A DNA stretch of 36,438 nucleotides, from contig NZ_BMQA01000061.1 in assembly GCF_014647875.1 (NCBI RefSeq), forward strand, positions 1 to 36,438, given 5' to 3'. Every line of letters starts with the position of its first letter. The first letter of the stretch is position 1. Shown here piece by piece: positions 16,100 through 24,003 of this stretch. The notes below the pieces were generated by a model. The model worked only from the letters and a program-made list of their open reading frames with translations, searched no databases and was not told the DNA's origin. This DNA comes from Streptomyces brasiliensis (GTDB lineage Bacteria; Actinomycetota; Actinomycetes; Streptomycetales; Streptomycetaceae). Made by a program: the position numbers and the translations under genes.

Positions 16100-16873
16100 C
16101 TAGTTGCGGCCTGCCATGACTCCACCGTCGACGTTGAGGATGGCGCCCGTGGTCCAACTCGAGGCCGACGAGAGGAGGAAGACGATCGCGGAGGCCACAT
16201 CCTGCGGAGTACCGACCCGGCCGAGCGGGTGCAGGCCGCTCAGCTGCTCCATCGCGCCGTCCAACTGGCCCGCGGGAAAGACCTTCTCGAACAGGGGCGT
16301 CCTGGTGACAGCAGGAGCCACGGCGTTCACACGAATGCCCTCGCCGGCGAGCTCCATGGCCAGGTTGTGCGTAAGAGCGTGCAGACCGGCCTTGGCCATC
16401 GAATAGGCCGACGACGGTGTCACGGCGAGGGCCTGGTGCGCCCACATGCTGCCCACGTTCACGATGGCGCCGCCCTGACCGCCGGCGATCATGCCCCGGA
16501 CGACGGTCTGCGTCAGGAAGAAGGTCGCCCTGTTGAGGTCGTGATAGGAGTCGTAGTCCGCGACCTCGTAGTCGAGGAAGAGCTTGGGCAGGAAGAACCC
16601 TGCCGAGTTGACAAGGAGGGTGGCGTCGGGGTGGTCCTCCGCCAACTGCTTCTGCGCCTCGACGACCTGGTCCCAGTCCGCCAGGTCGGCCTCGATCGAC
16701 CATGCGCTGCCGGAGCCCGACAGGCTCGCCACGGCATCGTCGAGTTTCTGACCCGCGCGGCCGACGATCACCGCGCTGCCGCCCTCCGCGATCACGTCCT
16801 CGGCAACCTTGAAGCCCATGCCGCTGGCGCCGCCGATCACGACGAGTTTCTTGCCTTCGAAGTCCGTGGCCAT
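16100..16873 (-). CDS. short-chain dehydrogenase/reductase
   Basis: A 257-residue classical SDR oxidoreductase using NAD(P)H. The nucleotide-binding motif is VVIGGASGMGFKVAED (a GGASGMG variant of TGxxxGxG), followed by NSAG, NVGSMWA (catalytic Ser) and SAYSMAKAGLHALTHNLAME (YxxxK). The C-terminal cofactor loop is APAVTRTPL and the end is TTGAILNVDGG. The ATG at 16873 is chosen for its GGAGAG about ten bases upstream. The substrate is unknown. Three direct heptamer repeats of SARP type lie 68-96 bases upstream (16941-16969), and a SARP gene lies immediately upstream on the same strand, so it is likely under SARP control. Confidence 0.9.
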   Translation of the reverse strand: MATDFEGKKLVVIGGASGMGFKVAEDVIAEGGSAVIVGRAGQKLDDAVASLSGSGSAWSIEADLADWDQVVEAQKQLAEDHPDATLLVNSAGFFLPKLFLDYEVADYDSYHDLNRATFFLTQTVVRGMIAGGQGGAIVNVGSMWAHQALAVTPSSAYSMAKAGLHALTHNLAMELAGEGIRVNAVAPAVTRTPLFEKVFPAGQLDGAMEQLSGLHPLGRVGTPQDVASAIVFLLSSASSWTTGAILNVDGGVMAGRN

Positions 16874-16940
16874 GCGAATCACTCTCCACTGAGCGGCGAA
16901 CACCTCTTGCCTGTTACGCACTCGACCCTGCCACGGCAGG

Positions 16941-16969
16941 CTCTACAGCAGCTCTACAAGGCCTCTACG
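16941..16969 (-). promoter_or_regulatory. triple heptamer direct repeat, probable SARP binding site
   Basis: On the plus strand CTCTACA (16941), CTCTACA (16952) and CTCTACG (16963) start exactly 11 bases apart with 4-base spacers. Heptamer direct repeats with 11-bp periodicity are the known target layout of SARP regulators. On the SDR coding strand they read CGTAGAG, TGTAGAG, TGTAGAG, ending 67 bases before the SDR start. I see no clear -10 element at the usual 8-base distance; a TAACAG further down is a weak candidate. Confidence 0.65.
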
Positions 16970-17187
16970 ACGCCAATCGCAGCGGCCCCGCGGCCAACCA
17001 AGCGGAAACACTGCATAGATCCGTCCTGCCCGCCACCTCTGGTCCTCTGCGCACTACTGCCCGCAAACGCCCGCGCAGAGAAGCCGCAGAAAGCCGTTGA
17101 GTGGCTGCCCTGTGATGCTCTCTGGTGGCGCAGGCCCATGGAAAAGGGTGTCGCACCGGATGCCCCGGGGGTCGGCAGCGCCCCCCT

Positions 17188-17205
17188 ATACGAGATATCT
17201 CGTAT
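17188..17205. promoter_or_regulatory. perfect 18-bp palindrome, probable operator
   Basis: ATACGAGATATCTCGTAT is fully self-complementary. Such GAGATATCTC palindromes are typical operators of dimeric regulators, PadR type in particular. It lies 22 bases before an ATG (17227) that opens what may be the remains of a PadR gene, and 86 bases from the end of the SARP gene. Confidence 0.55.
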
Positions 17206-17226
17206 GACGGCGCCGCCCGGTCGGGC

Positions 17227-17290
17227 ATGCTCCCTCTTCGGGAACTGCTCGGTCTCGGCTACTGGCCGTGGCATCGTCTCCGCAGAGTGC
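17227..17290 (+). pseudogene. possible PadR regulator N-terminal relic
   Basis: The plus strand from this ATG reads MLPLRELLGLGYWPWHRLRR, which resembles the first 20 residues of PadR regulators (M.L.ELxLGLLAxGPxHGYxLR) apart from one disrupted stretch. The sequence then runs into the 3' end of the SARP gene on the other strand. The match is short and imperfect. The adjoining palindrome supports it, because PadR genes are often autoregulated from such a site. Confidence 0.25.
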
Positions 17291-19165
17291 CTATGGATGC
17301 TGGCCCCTGCTCGTCCTACCACAGGCCGGTTTGCCCTGGTCGAGGAGTCCCTGCCCTGCCTGCTCCGCTGCGTATGCGGCCACGAGCCGGTTCCAGCTGT
17401 ACCGGCCCGGGCCGATCTCCGAGACGAGATGCGCTCGAATGAGACGCGACAGGACCTGGCGGACCCGACACTCGGACCGTCCGGCCAGGTCCGCGACCTG
17501 CGATGCCGCGAACATTGGGTCTGGGCAGGCGCTCAGGTCGCGGAAGAGCGCCGCCGTCTCCGTGTCGAGCAGGCGGTACGAGCGGGTGATGGACGCGCGG
17601 ACGTCGAGCGCCTGGTCCTCGTCACTCGCGAAGGCGTCCAGGGCGCTGTGCTCCGGCGCCTCGTACTCGTCGGCCAGGCTCGCCAGGCGCAGCTGTGGTC
17701 GATAGGCCGCGCGGGCGGCGACGTTGGCCAGGGCCAAGGGGAGCTGCGCGGCCAGCCGGATGATGCGGTCGACGGCCTCTGGTTCGGCCGCTGTCCTTGC
17801 TGCGCCGAGTCGGCGCGCGAGGAAGTTGCGTGCGTCCGTCTGGCTCAGGGGCATGAGTGTCAGGGGAAGCGCTTGGTAGGCGGCGACGAGTGCGTGCAGT
17901 TGCATGCGGCTGGTGACAAGGGCCATGGAGCCGGGGCCTCCGGGGAGGAGATGCTTCAGCTGGTCCGTGTTCCATGCGTTGTCGAGCACGACGAGCACTC
18001 GGCGGTCGGCCAGCAAGCCGCGGAACATGAGCCCTCGTGCCTGCGCGGTCTCGGGTATGTCCTCGGGTCGGACCCCCAAGGACTGGAGGAAGTCCTCGAG
18101 TACGTGCGCGGGATCCCGCGGCTCGGCCTCTGGTCCGGCTCCCTGCAGGTCTGCAAAGAGCTGGCCGTCCGGGAAGCGGTCTGCCAGACGGTGGGCGACG
18201 GTGGTGGCGAAAGCTGTCTTGCCGACGCCGGCCAGTCCGCCGACCGTGCAGATGGCCACAGAGGACGACACCTCGGCATCGGCGACCAGGCGCTCGACCT
18301 GCTCCTGCTCTCTCTCGCGGCCGACGAGGCTCGGCAAGGCGGCTGGGAGCTGGGCCGGGGCGTGAGGCGGGGGTGTTTGCGGCGCGCCCTTCGGGCGGTC
18401 GGCGCTTTGCGGGAGCTGGAATCGCCCGGAGAGGATGCGCTCGTGGACTTGCTGCAGTTCCGGCGACGGGTTGACGCCGAGGTGTTGACGCAGCACGTGA
18501 CTGGTCGTGTGGTAGATCGTCAGGGCTTCGGACTGCCGCCCGGCACCGTAGAGCGCGGTCATGAGGAGGCCGCATACGCGCTCTCGAAGTGGGTGCTCGA
18601 CTAGCAGGGCGGACAGTTCTGCGGCGGCCTCGGCGTAGCGCCCTCTCTCCACTTCGCAGGCGAGCTGCTCCTCGGCACAGGCGAGGCGCAGCTCGCCGAG
18701 GACGCTGCGCTGCTGGCCCGCGAACGGCCCTGGGACCCCGGCGAGGGCCACTCCTTTCCACATCTCGAGGCCCTCGGTCAGCAGGCTCGTCGCGGACGCC
18801 AGGTCGCCGGTGCTGCGTGCTTCCCGCGCCCTTGCCGCCGTCTCCTTGAACCTGTTCAGGTCCAGAGCGTCCGGTTGGATGTGCAGCAGATAGCCCCCGT
18901 CGACCAGGCGTACGGAGCTGTCACTCTGCTCCCCCAGTGCCTGTCTGAGCCTGTAGATGTAGGTGCGCACGGAGCCTATGGCCGACGGTGGGGCCTCGTC
19001 GCCCCACACGTCCTCCACCAGTTTCGAGAGGCTTACAGGCCTGCCCGCCCTGAGCAACAGCGAAGCAAGCACGGCGCACTGCCTCGGTTGACCAGCTCCG
19101 GCTTCGACCCCCTCTCTGTGTAGCCGGACTGGGCCGAGCACTGAGAACCGGACGCCCGCATACAT
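17291..19165 (-). CDS. AfsR/SARP family transcriptional regulator with NB-ARC domain
   Basis: A 624-residue regulator. Residues 1-95 form the OmpR-like DNA-binding domain (VRFSVLGPVRLHREG, LLLRAGRPVSLSKLVEDVWG, SAIGSVRTYIYRLRQALG). Residues 100-245 form the bacterial transcriptional activation domain with alpha-helical repeats. Residues about 280-560 form an NB-ARC ATPase with Walker A GGLAGVGKT (near 308-316), VLVVLDNAW (Walker B) and LPLALANVAAR. The tetratricopeptide region of full-length AfsR is absent. SARPs activate promoters, often of secondary metabolite genes, by binding heptamer direct repeats overlapping the -35. The ATG at 19165 is used because homology begins at once; the ribosome site is weak. 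It is followed on the same strand by the SDR gene with SARP-type repeats in front. Confidence 0.9.
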   Translation of the reverse strand: MYAGVRFSVLGPVRLHREGVEAGAGQPRQCAVLASLLLRAGRPVSLSKLVEDVWGDEAPPSAIGSVRTYIYRLRQALGEQSDSSVRLVDGGYLLHIQPDALDLNRFKETAARAREARSTGDLASATSLLTEGLEMWKGVALAGVPGPFAGQQRSVLGELRLACAEEQLACEVERGRYAEAAAELSALLVEHPLRERVCGLLMTALYGAGRQSEALTIYHTTSHVLRQHLGVNPSPELQQVHERILSGRFQLPQSADRPKGAPQTPPPHAPAQLPAALPSLVGREREQEQVERLVADAEVSSSVAICTVGGLAGVGKTAFATTVAHRLADRFPDGQLFADLQGAGPEAEPRDPAHVLEDFLQSLGVRPEDIPETAQARGLMFRGLLADRRVLVVLDNAWNTDQLKHLLPGGPGSMALVTSRMQLHALVAAYQALPLTLMPLSQTDARNFLARRLGAARTAAEPEAVDRIIRLAAQLPLALANVAARAAYRPQLRLASLADEYEAPEHSALDAFASDEDQALDVRASITRSYRLLDTETAALFRDLSACPDPMFAASQVADLAGRSECRVRQVLSRLIRAHLVSEIGPGRYSWNRLVAAYAAEQAGQGLLDQGKPACGRTSRGQHP

Positions 19166-19266
19166 GGTGCCTACCGCCTTGGGGATCCTTGTGAGGCTTG
19201 GTTGCTTGGCTGTCCGCAAGGGACCGCTTTCCCCAAACGTACCGCAGATCGGCCCAATTTTCTGGA

Positions 19267-19407
19267 CTAAATAGTCCCCTCTTTGTAGGCCAAGCCCACT
19301 GGCACCTCGCGCTGCACGGCTGCCATGGCGCTGTGCTGGTGTGCCAGGACGGCGGCGTCCTGGCCGCGGCCGAGCAGCTCTTCATGGCACAGCGGGCAGG
19401 CTCGCAC
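19267..19407 (-). CDS. candidate 46-residue CxxC protein
   Basis: A GTG-started frame encodes VRACPLCHEELLGRGQDAAV then LAHQHSAMAAVQREVPVGLA and ends YKEGTI. It has a CPLC pair followed by a His-rich helix, and a strong G/C third-position bias over the whole length. GGGGA lies about 12 bases before the GTG. I do not recognise the family. It may be a real small metal-binding protein or the tail of a lost gene. It lies upstream of the SARP gene on the same strand. Confidence 0.3.
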   Translation of the reverse strand: MRACPLCHEELLGRGQDAAVLAHQHSAMAAVQREVPVGLAYKEGTI

Positions 19408-19769
19408 ATCGTCAAGGTCCCCGCGGGCGGCGGTGTGTGCTCGCGCAGCTGCGGGGCTGGTGGCGGTTGGCGGACCACTCGGTGACCTCCGGTGTGGAGG
19501 AAGGCATGCAGCGGCGAGCGGGCGTCCTGTCCGCGTTCCGTCCGGCCGGAGAGCTCGACGGAAAGGACTTGCCTTTTACGCAGGGAGCCGCCGCTTTTCG
19601 TTGGTGGCTGGGGCCGCATGTGGGCAGTGGGGCGTGCGGACGAAGTCCTCCCGCCGTCACGCCCCGGGCGCCTGCCGGGAGGACGATGAAGTCCAGCCGG
19701 CAGGGAGACCGCGACGCAACATGTGGCGCCGCACCGGGACTTCTCGGCGCCGCCTCGTCCCGGACGGTC
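19408..19769. other. intergenic stretch without recognisable gene
   Basis: About 360 bases between the small CxxC frame and the TetR gene. Open frames exist on both strands, but none has a family match, a ribosome site and consistent third-position bias together. I see no strong hairpin. Confidence 0.4.
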
Positions 19770-20441
19770 TCAGCGCCCTCTCGTGCCCCCTTCAGGTGGA
19801 TTGGCGTCCTCGGCGGGCACGGCATAGGCCTTGACGTGGCCGATCGCCATGTCGAGGGCGATCCTCATGGGTTTGACGTCCCGGGCCGTCTGCGCAAGGA
19901 GGTAGCCGCCTTGAAGGGCGGCCATGAGGCCGGTGGCGAGCTCTCCGGCGTCCGCGTCGGCACGGAGGACTCCCGAGTCCTTCATCCGCACGAGCCCGGC
20001 CTCGAGCAGCCCTTCCCAGGTGTCGAAGTGCCGGGCGATCGCCTGGCGCGCCTCTTCGTCCTGATCGGCCAGCTCGCTTGCAAGGGAGCCGAGCGGGCAG
20101 CCGTACGCTCCGTTTCGGAGCGCGTTGTGCTCGATTATTGCGTTCCGCCAGCGCTCCAGCCCGCGGAGGGAGCTGAGCCGCTGCAGTAGCTGGTGCTGAC
20201 GTTCGAGCAATTCTGCAGCCTGCAACGCGACAACGTCCCGCACCAACGCATCCTTGTCGGGGTAGTGGCGGTAGAGCTGGGATTTACTCGTTCCACTGGC
20301 CGCCCTGACCTCGTCGAGGGTCGTGAGAGACACGCCTTTGACGTACATCATGTCGGCCGCGGCCCTCAAAATGCGCTCTTGAGTCGCCCGCCCGCGCTCA
20401 GTCAACCGGGAGCCGTTCTTGTCGCGCGCCTGTTCCGCCAC
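19770..20441 (-). CDS. TetR/AcrR family transcriptional regulator
   Basis: A 223-residue one-component repressor starting at GTG 20441 (VAEQARDKNGSRLTERGRAT). The helix-turn-helix is QERILRAAADMMYVKGVSLT then TLDEVRAASGTSKSQLYRHY (residues about 22-62), with PDKDALVRDVV closing the domain. The C-terminal ligand domain includes NALRNGAYGCPLGSLASELA, typical of the LmrA/YxaF-like subgroup, which often responds to small aromatic or antibiotic ligands. The reading frame is open far upstream and continues into an oxidoreductase relic, so the true start is a judgement. TetR regulators usually control a neighbour; the relic upstream may have been its target. Confidence 0.82.
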   Translation of the reverse strand: MAEQARDKNGSRLTERGRATQERILRAAADMMYVKGVSLTTLDEVRAASGTSKSQLYRHYPDKDALVRDVVALQAAELLERQHQLLQRLSSLRGLERWRNAIIEHNALRNGAYGCPLGSLASELADQDEEARQAIARHFDTWEGLLEAGLVRMKDSGVLRADADAGELATGLMAALQGGYLLAQTARDVKPMRIALDMAIGHVKAYAVPAEDANPPEGGTRGR

Positions 20442-20723
20442 ATTGACCAGATTACCGGTGCGAACGCTAGCAGGATTCGGAGTGGACCTCAAGGTCCTTT
20501 TCTGACCCGGCCCTCGGCCCATCCGACCCGGAGTCATCGCCCCGGGCCTCGCCGTCCCGACGAGCCCACGACCGGAGAGCTGGAACCCAGCGCCCACTCG
20601 ACGCGACAGCCGAGCCGCGACCATGCCGGCCACCCGACCGAGCAGCCGAAACGGCCTGCTGGATGAACCGACGGACCACCACGTAGGGTCGGGGGCTGGC
20701 GCGGTGGCGGAGTACGTCCGCTC

Positions 20724-20960
20724 CGTGCCGTACCCCAGCTCCGCCACGACACCGGACAACTCGTGCCCCGGCACGCTCGGCGTCCGGTCACGGCCTGCGC
20801 GATCGGTCCACGTGGCGGGCCAGTCCAGCTCTCCAGGGGTGAAGCCAGCGGCATGCACCCGCACGATGACGTCGTTCTCGGCCGAATGGGGGTAGGGCAT
20901 GTCCGTCAGGGACATCCCGGCAAGACCGGCGTTACGGTCTCGCACAGTGATGGCTTGCAT
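20724..20960 (-). pseudogene. zinc-type/quinone oxidoreductase (MDR), N-terminal fragment
   Basis: From an ATG with AAGGA six bases upstream, the frame encodes MQAITVRDRNAGLAGMSLTD, then VIVRVHAAGFTPGELDWPAT and PSVPGHELSGVVAELGYGT. This is the N-terminal GroES-like domain of an NADP-dependent medium-chain oxidoreductase (family pattern VxVHAAGxxPxExxW...PGHExSGVVxxxG). After about 79 residues the similarity stops, and the frame runs without a stop into the TetR gene. The cofactor-binding Rossmann domain (about 220 residues) is missing. A fusion protein is conceivable, but a deletion relic is likelier. Confidence 0.7.
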
Positions 20961-21108
20961 ACAGGTCCTTACTGGGGGGAGGGGCGACCCGAGCGCACAG
21001 CCCGCTTGCGCGCAGGGCTCATAGCGGCTGCAGGTAGATGTATGCCGTTCTGCATGATCGATCTCACCTGCTCCCGCGTATTCCTTCGTCGCCCGTTTTG
21101 CGTTCTCA

Positions 21109-22224
21109 TCAGGGAGACGAGGTAGCCCCTCCGGGTGTGGCAGCTCCGACGCGCACGAGTTTGTCGGGGTTGATGACCCTGCGGTACGCGGTGATCAGAC
21201 CGTCTGTGATCTGGATCGTGTCGACGGAGTAGACCTGGCCTTCCCGGTGGACCACGAGGGCGAGCTCGCGGCCGACCTCGGCGAAGTCGGTGCGGTCCGG
21301 GTGGTGCCACTGGCGCCCCGTACGCGCCATGGCCTCGGCGACGCGCTCGCCGCCGTGTATGAGCTTGCGTGCCGCGGGGACCTTGCCGCCGCCGTCGGTG
21401 ACGTAGACGGCGTCCGGGTGCAGGAGCTTGAGCAGGCCGGCCAGGTCCCCGGCCTCGTAGGCGGCGCGGAAGGCCGTGCGGAAGGCCGTGAGGACGCGTT
21501 CGCGCTCCGCCTTCGACGCCTGCGGCGTGGACTGCTTCGCTTCGGCCACCCGCCGTCGTGCCCGCGAGGCGAGCTGCCGGGCACCCGTCACGGAGACATT
21601 CAGCACTTCGGCGATCCGGCCGAACTCAAGACCGGCCCGGGCGCCGGGACGCCCGGACAGCAAACCGTTGACCATGCCCGTCCGGCTGACGGCGTGCTCG
21701 GTGACCGCCGCGACGCTCACCCGGTCGGTGGGCTGGAGGTGGCCGTGCCGGACCCGGCGCCCCTGCGGCAGATCCGAACCCGGCCGCAACGACCAGACCG
21801 GCCCTCCGGCCAGACCGGACCCGGCGGCGGGCTGCAACGCGCCGAGTTGCTCGAGACCGCTCGCCCACCGGCGCCAGCCGATCCCGTAGACACGGACCGT
21901 GAACGCCCCATCCCAGGTGACAGTCACCGTGCCCTCGATGCGCGCAGCCCGCTCGGCGGGCGCATCCTCAGCGAACACGAGCCCCGCCACCGGCCCAACC
22001 TCCCCGCCGTGATCCTGCGGGGCGAGACCGCCGACAGCCAAACGCGGCACAGACACATCCAACGCGGCAGACACACGACGCCACACACCCACAGCAGACA
22101 ACGCGTGCTGCAGGTCCTCGGAAGAAGCGAACACAACGGCAGCGGCAGGCCCGCCAGCAGCGGCGGCGGCGTCGGTCGCGGTGGCGTCGCTCAGACAGCT
22201 CACGGGCATGGCGAAATCAGACAC
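21109..22224 (-). CDS. chimeric protein: unknown N-terminus, SigJ/ECF41-like C-terminus
   Basis: A 371-residue frame starting at GTG 22224 with GAGGAAGG five bases upstream. The last 150 residues match the C-terminus of ECF41/SigJ sigma factors. The second half of sigma region 4 is present (LEFGRIAEVLNVSVTGARQL then ASRARRRVAEAK), followed by a SnoaL-like domain (AFRAAYEAGDLAGLLKLLHP, DAVYVTDGGGKVPAARKLIH). Sigma region 2 and the start of region 4 are missing. The first 220 residues (SEDLQHALSAVGVWRRVSAA, LDVSVPRLAVGG and onward) I do not recognise, and the middle is low in structure. It is probably a deletion fusion of two genes. The good ribosome site suggests the N-terminal half is, or was, a real gene. 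Confidence 0.55.
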   Translation of the reverse strand: MSDFAMPVSCLSDATATDAAAAAGGPAAAVVFASSEDLQHALSAVGVWRRVSAALDVSVPRLAVGGLAPQDHGGEVGPVAGLVFAEDAPAERAARIEGTVTVTWDGAFTVRVYGIGWRRWASGLEQLGALQPAAGSGLAGGPVWSLRPGSDLPQGRRVRHGHLQPTDRVSVAAVTEHAVSRTGMVNGLLSGRPGARAGLEFGRIAEVLNVSVTGARQLASRARRRVAEAKQSTPQASKAERERVLTAFRTAFRAAYEAGDLAGLLKLLHPDAVYVTDGGGKVPAARKLIHGGERVAEAMARTGRQWHHPDRTDFAEVGRELALVVHREGQVYSVDTIQITDGLITAYRRVINPDKLVRVGAATPGGATSSP

Positions 22225-22383
22225 GGTGGCCTTCCTCAAAACGGACGATGGCGAGATGGACGGCCCGTCGGCGGGCCGCTGCCCGGACCGTGACCCCTCC
22301 CGCAGCAAGCCCCGCAACCCCCAACCACCGACGGTGGGCATGCGGCGGCCCCCGCGGGAAGTCCGCCCCCCGGGAACGCATCC

Positions 22384-22426
22384 GGCCCTCGACCCCGCCC
22401 CGGTCAAACAGGCGGGATCGAGGGCC
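22384..22426 (-). terminator. strong terminator after the PP2C gene
   Basis: GGCCCTCGACCCCGCC (22384-22399) pairs with GGCGGGATCGAGGGCC (22411-22426) at 15 of 16 positions around an 11-base loop, 24 bases past the PP2C stop. It separates the small-protein operon from the chimeric gene. Confidence 0.6.
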
Positions 22427-22449
22427 AGTGGGGCCGTGGCCTGGCGCCG

Positions 22450-23112
22450 TCAGCGGGTCAAGGGGGCGCCGAGGCCTGCAAGAAGGACAGTCGCGTTGTC
22501 GGCGTAGGGCCGGTTCGGGTCCACAGCCGTAGTGGCGGCGATCGACCGGCAGACCGCGTCCTTGACGAAACGGCGGGCGGCCATGCGCAGGTCACCGGCC
22601 ACCGCATCCGCGAACGGACGACCGGCATCCTCGTGCGGCTCGTACGCACCGTCGGAGGCCAGCACCAGGCGGCCACTGCCCACCGGGCGGGAGACAGCCT
22701 CGATCGCGGGGTGCCCGTACCGGCTCTTCACCTCCACGTCGCTGTCACACGCCCCCAGACACGAAGTGATGACGTTGCGGCTGCCACCGGAATGCGCAGC
22801 GCAGGGTGGGATTACGCGCCGCAAGTTGTGGTCCCTCGTCAGGCAGTGCGCGGCGCCGTCCTGGATGAGGTAGGCGCGGGAGTCACCGCACCAGGCGACG
22901 GTCAGCGGATGGCCCGGCGCGGTGACCGCGGCGACCGCGGCGGCCTTCGGCCACCCGTAGCCGCTGCCACGCTCGGCGGCGTAGGCCGTGTAAACCGCGC
23001 GCAGCCCAGCCTCGGCGTCACCGCGGCGGGCGGCGGCCTGGGCGAGACGACGCGCCGGCGTGCGCGTCCACTCCCGGACGGTCTCACTCGAGCCGATCCC
23101 GTCCAGCAGCAC
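22450..23112 (-). CDS. PP2C-type protein phosphatase, N-terminus missing
   Basis: The 220-residue frame carries PPM/PP2C motifs: LLDGIGSSETVREW (metal site), LTVAWCGDSRAYLIQDGAAH, GRLVLASDGAYEPHED and PYADNATVLLAG (final Asp). These metal-dependent enzymes remove phosphate from Ser/Thr. The first family motif (RxxNED, which provides one metal ligand) should lie about 25 residues before LLDGIG, but an in-frame TGA stands about eight codons upstream of the GTG start, so it is absent. The gene therefore appears 5'-truncated and may be inactive. It is the last gene of a minus-strand run of small genes and is followed by a strong terminator. Confidence 0.75.
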   Translation of the reverse strand: MLLDGIGSSETVREWTRTPARRLAQAAARRGDAEAGLRAVYTAYAAERGSGYGWPKAAAVAAVTAPGHPLTVAWCGDSRAYLIQDGAAHCLTRDHNLRRVIPPCAAHSGGSRNVITSCLGACDSDVEVKSRYGHPAIEAVSRPVGSGRLVLASDGAYEPHEDAGRPFADAVAGDLRMAARRFVKDAVCRSIAATTAVDPNRPYADNATVLLAGLGAPLTR

Positions 23113-23145
23113 GTACGCAAAGATTCCGGGTCAAGCCCCAGAGGC

Positions 23146-23337
23146 CTACCCGTTGAGTGTCTGGCCGAGCGGGGTGGTCAAGGCGCCGGTGACGGAGGGG
23201 GTGCGCCCCTGGTGGAAGGCGGCGATGCACCAGGCGCAGCGCACTTGTTCCTCGTCACGGCCTACTTCGTCCGTCACCGTGCGGCCGCACCCGTTGGCAC
23301 ATCGGTAGGTCTGCTCGTGGTCGTTCAACAACGCCAT
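23146..23337 (-). CDS. small zinc-ribbon-like protein
   Basis: A 63-residue protein, MALLNDHEQTYRCANGCGRT then VTDEVGRDEEQVRCAWCIAA. Two cysteine pairs (CANGC and CAWC) about 20 residues apart suggest one bound zinc. GGAGAG lies five to ten bases upstream of the ATG. Function unknown. It lies in the minus-strand run with PP2C, and such short Cys-rich proteins are common in streptomycete mobile regions. Confidence 0.6.
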   Translation of the reverse strand: MALLNDHEQTYRCANGCGRTVTDEVGRDEEQVRCAWCIAAFHQGRTPSVTGALTTPLGQTLNG

Positions 23338-23407
23338 GGCTGCTCTCCGGGCTGGTATCGGCATTCGGCCCCCTGGATACCGCGGGCAGCTCGGTTCTCT
23401 TGCAGGG

Positions 23408-23760
23408 TCAGGTCTCGGAGTTGATCCACAGCACACCGTGCGGGGTGTCGTAGAAGCCGGTCATCCCGGCCTTTTCGTAGTCATCGGCAATCGTGTGCCA
23501 GGGGAGCGGTCCGGACGGCGACTCGTCCGCCGGGTACGGCCAGGCGTCGTGCCGTTCTCGGTGCCCTTGCGGACGGCTTCCGTCCTGCTGTAGCCGAAGC
23601 CCAGCAGGCGCACACGGAGGCTGGCAAGGTAGTCCGTAGCCTGTCCGCCGTGCATATCGGCAGTGCGCCCGGCGGTCCACTCCAAAGCTGCGTTCACTTC
23701 CCTCGCGTCGCACTGCGTGTCACGCGGCCCGGTCTCCTGGGCGGTGGTGTGGTCACGCAC
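23408..23760 (-). pseudogene. small protein of unknown function, frameshifted
   Basis: From ATG 23760 one frame gives MRDHTTAQETGPRDTQCDAR, NAALEWTAGRTADMHGGQAT and LRVRLLGFGYSRTEAVRKGT. Near 23545 the coding signal moves to a second frame that gives HDAWPYPADESPSGPLPWHT, then IADDYEKAGMTGFYDTPHGV and LWINSET with a stop at 23408. Both parts have coding-like third positions, so I read one gene of about 115 residues with a single shift. No family recognised. It starts 11 bases after the stop of the preceding frame, as in an operon. Confidence 0.5.
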
Positions 23761-23771
23761 GGCACCTCCGA

Positions 23772-24003
23772 TCAGTCAGGGTTGGTGGGGCATCGAACCT
23801 GCCGGAACACGCAGTAATCCCCGCAACCCCGCACCAGCCCCACCTCGGCGGGCAACGCCGCCGCATGCGCACGCGCCTTGGCCCGGCCGGTCAACGAGCA
23901 TGGCCCCGGGGCCGTTTCTGCGGCGAGCCCGCCCCATCCGGAAGCGGTCAGGACGGGCTCCCACGCAGGAATCCCAAGTGGCGGCTTCGTGCTCGCCCCT
24001 GAG
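23772..24003 (-). CDS. candidate small Cys-containing protein
   Basis: The frame ending at 23772 reads GIPAWEPVLTASGWGGLAAE, HAAALPAEVGLVRGCGDYCV and FRQVRCPTNPD, with three cysteines close to the end and strong G/C third-position bias. I could not find a convincing start codon after the upstream gene's stop at 24004, so its beginning may be lost or shifted. It sits in tight series between the genes at 24004 and 23760. Function unknown. Confidence 0.35.

Noticed and set aside
17291..19165. Long plus-strand open frame opposite the SARP gene
   Set aside because: It is an antisense shadow; the SARP, activation and NB-ARC motifs on the minus strand are decisive.
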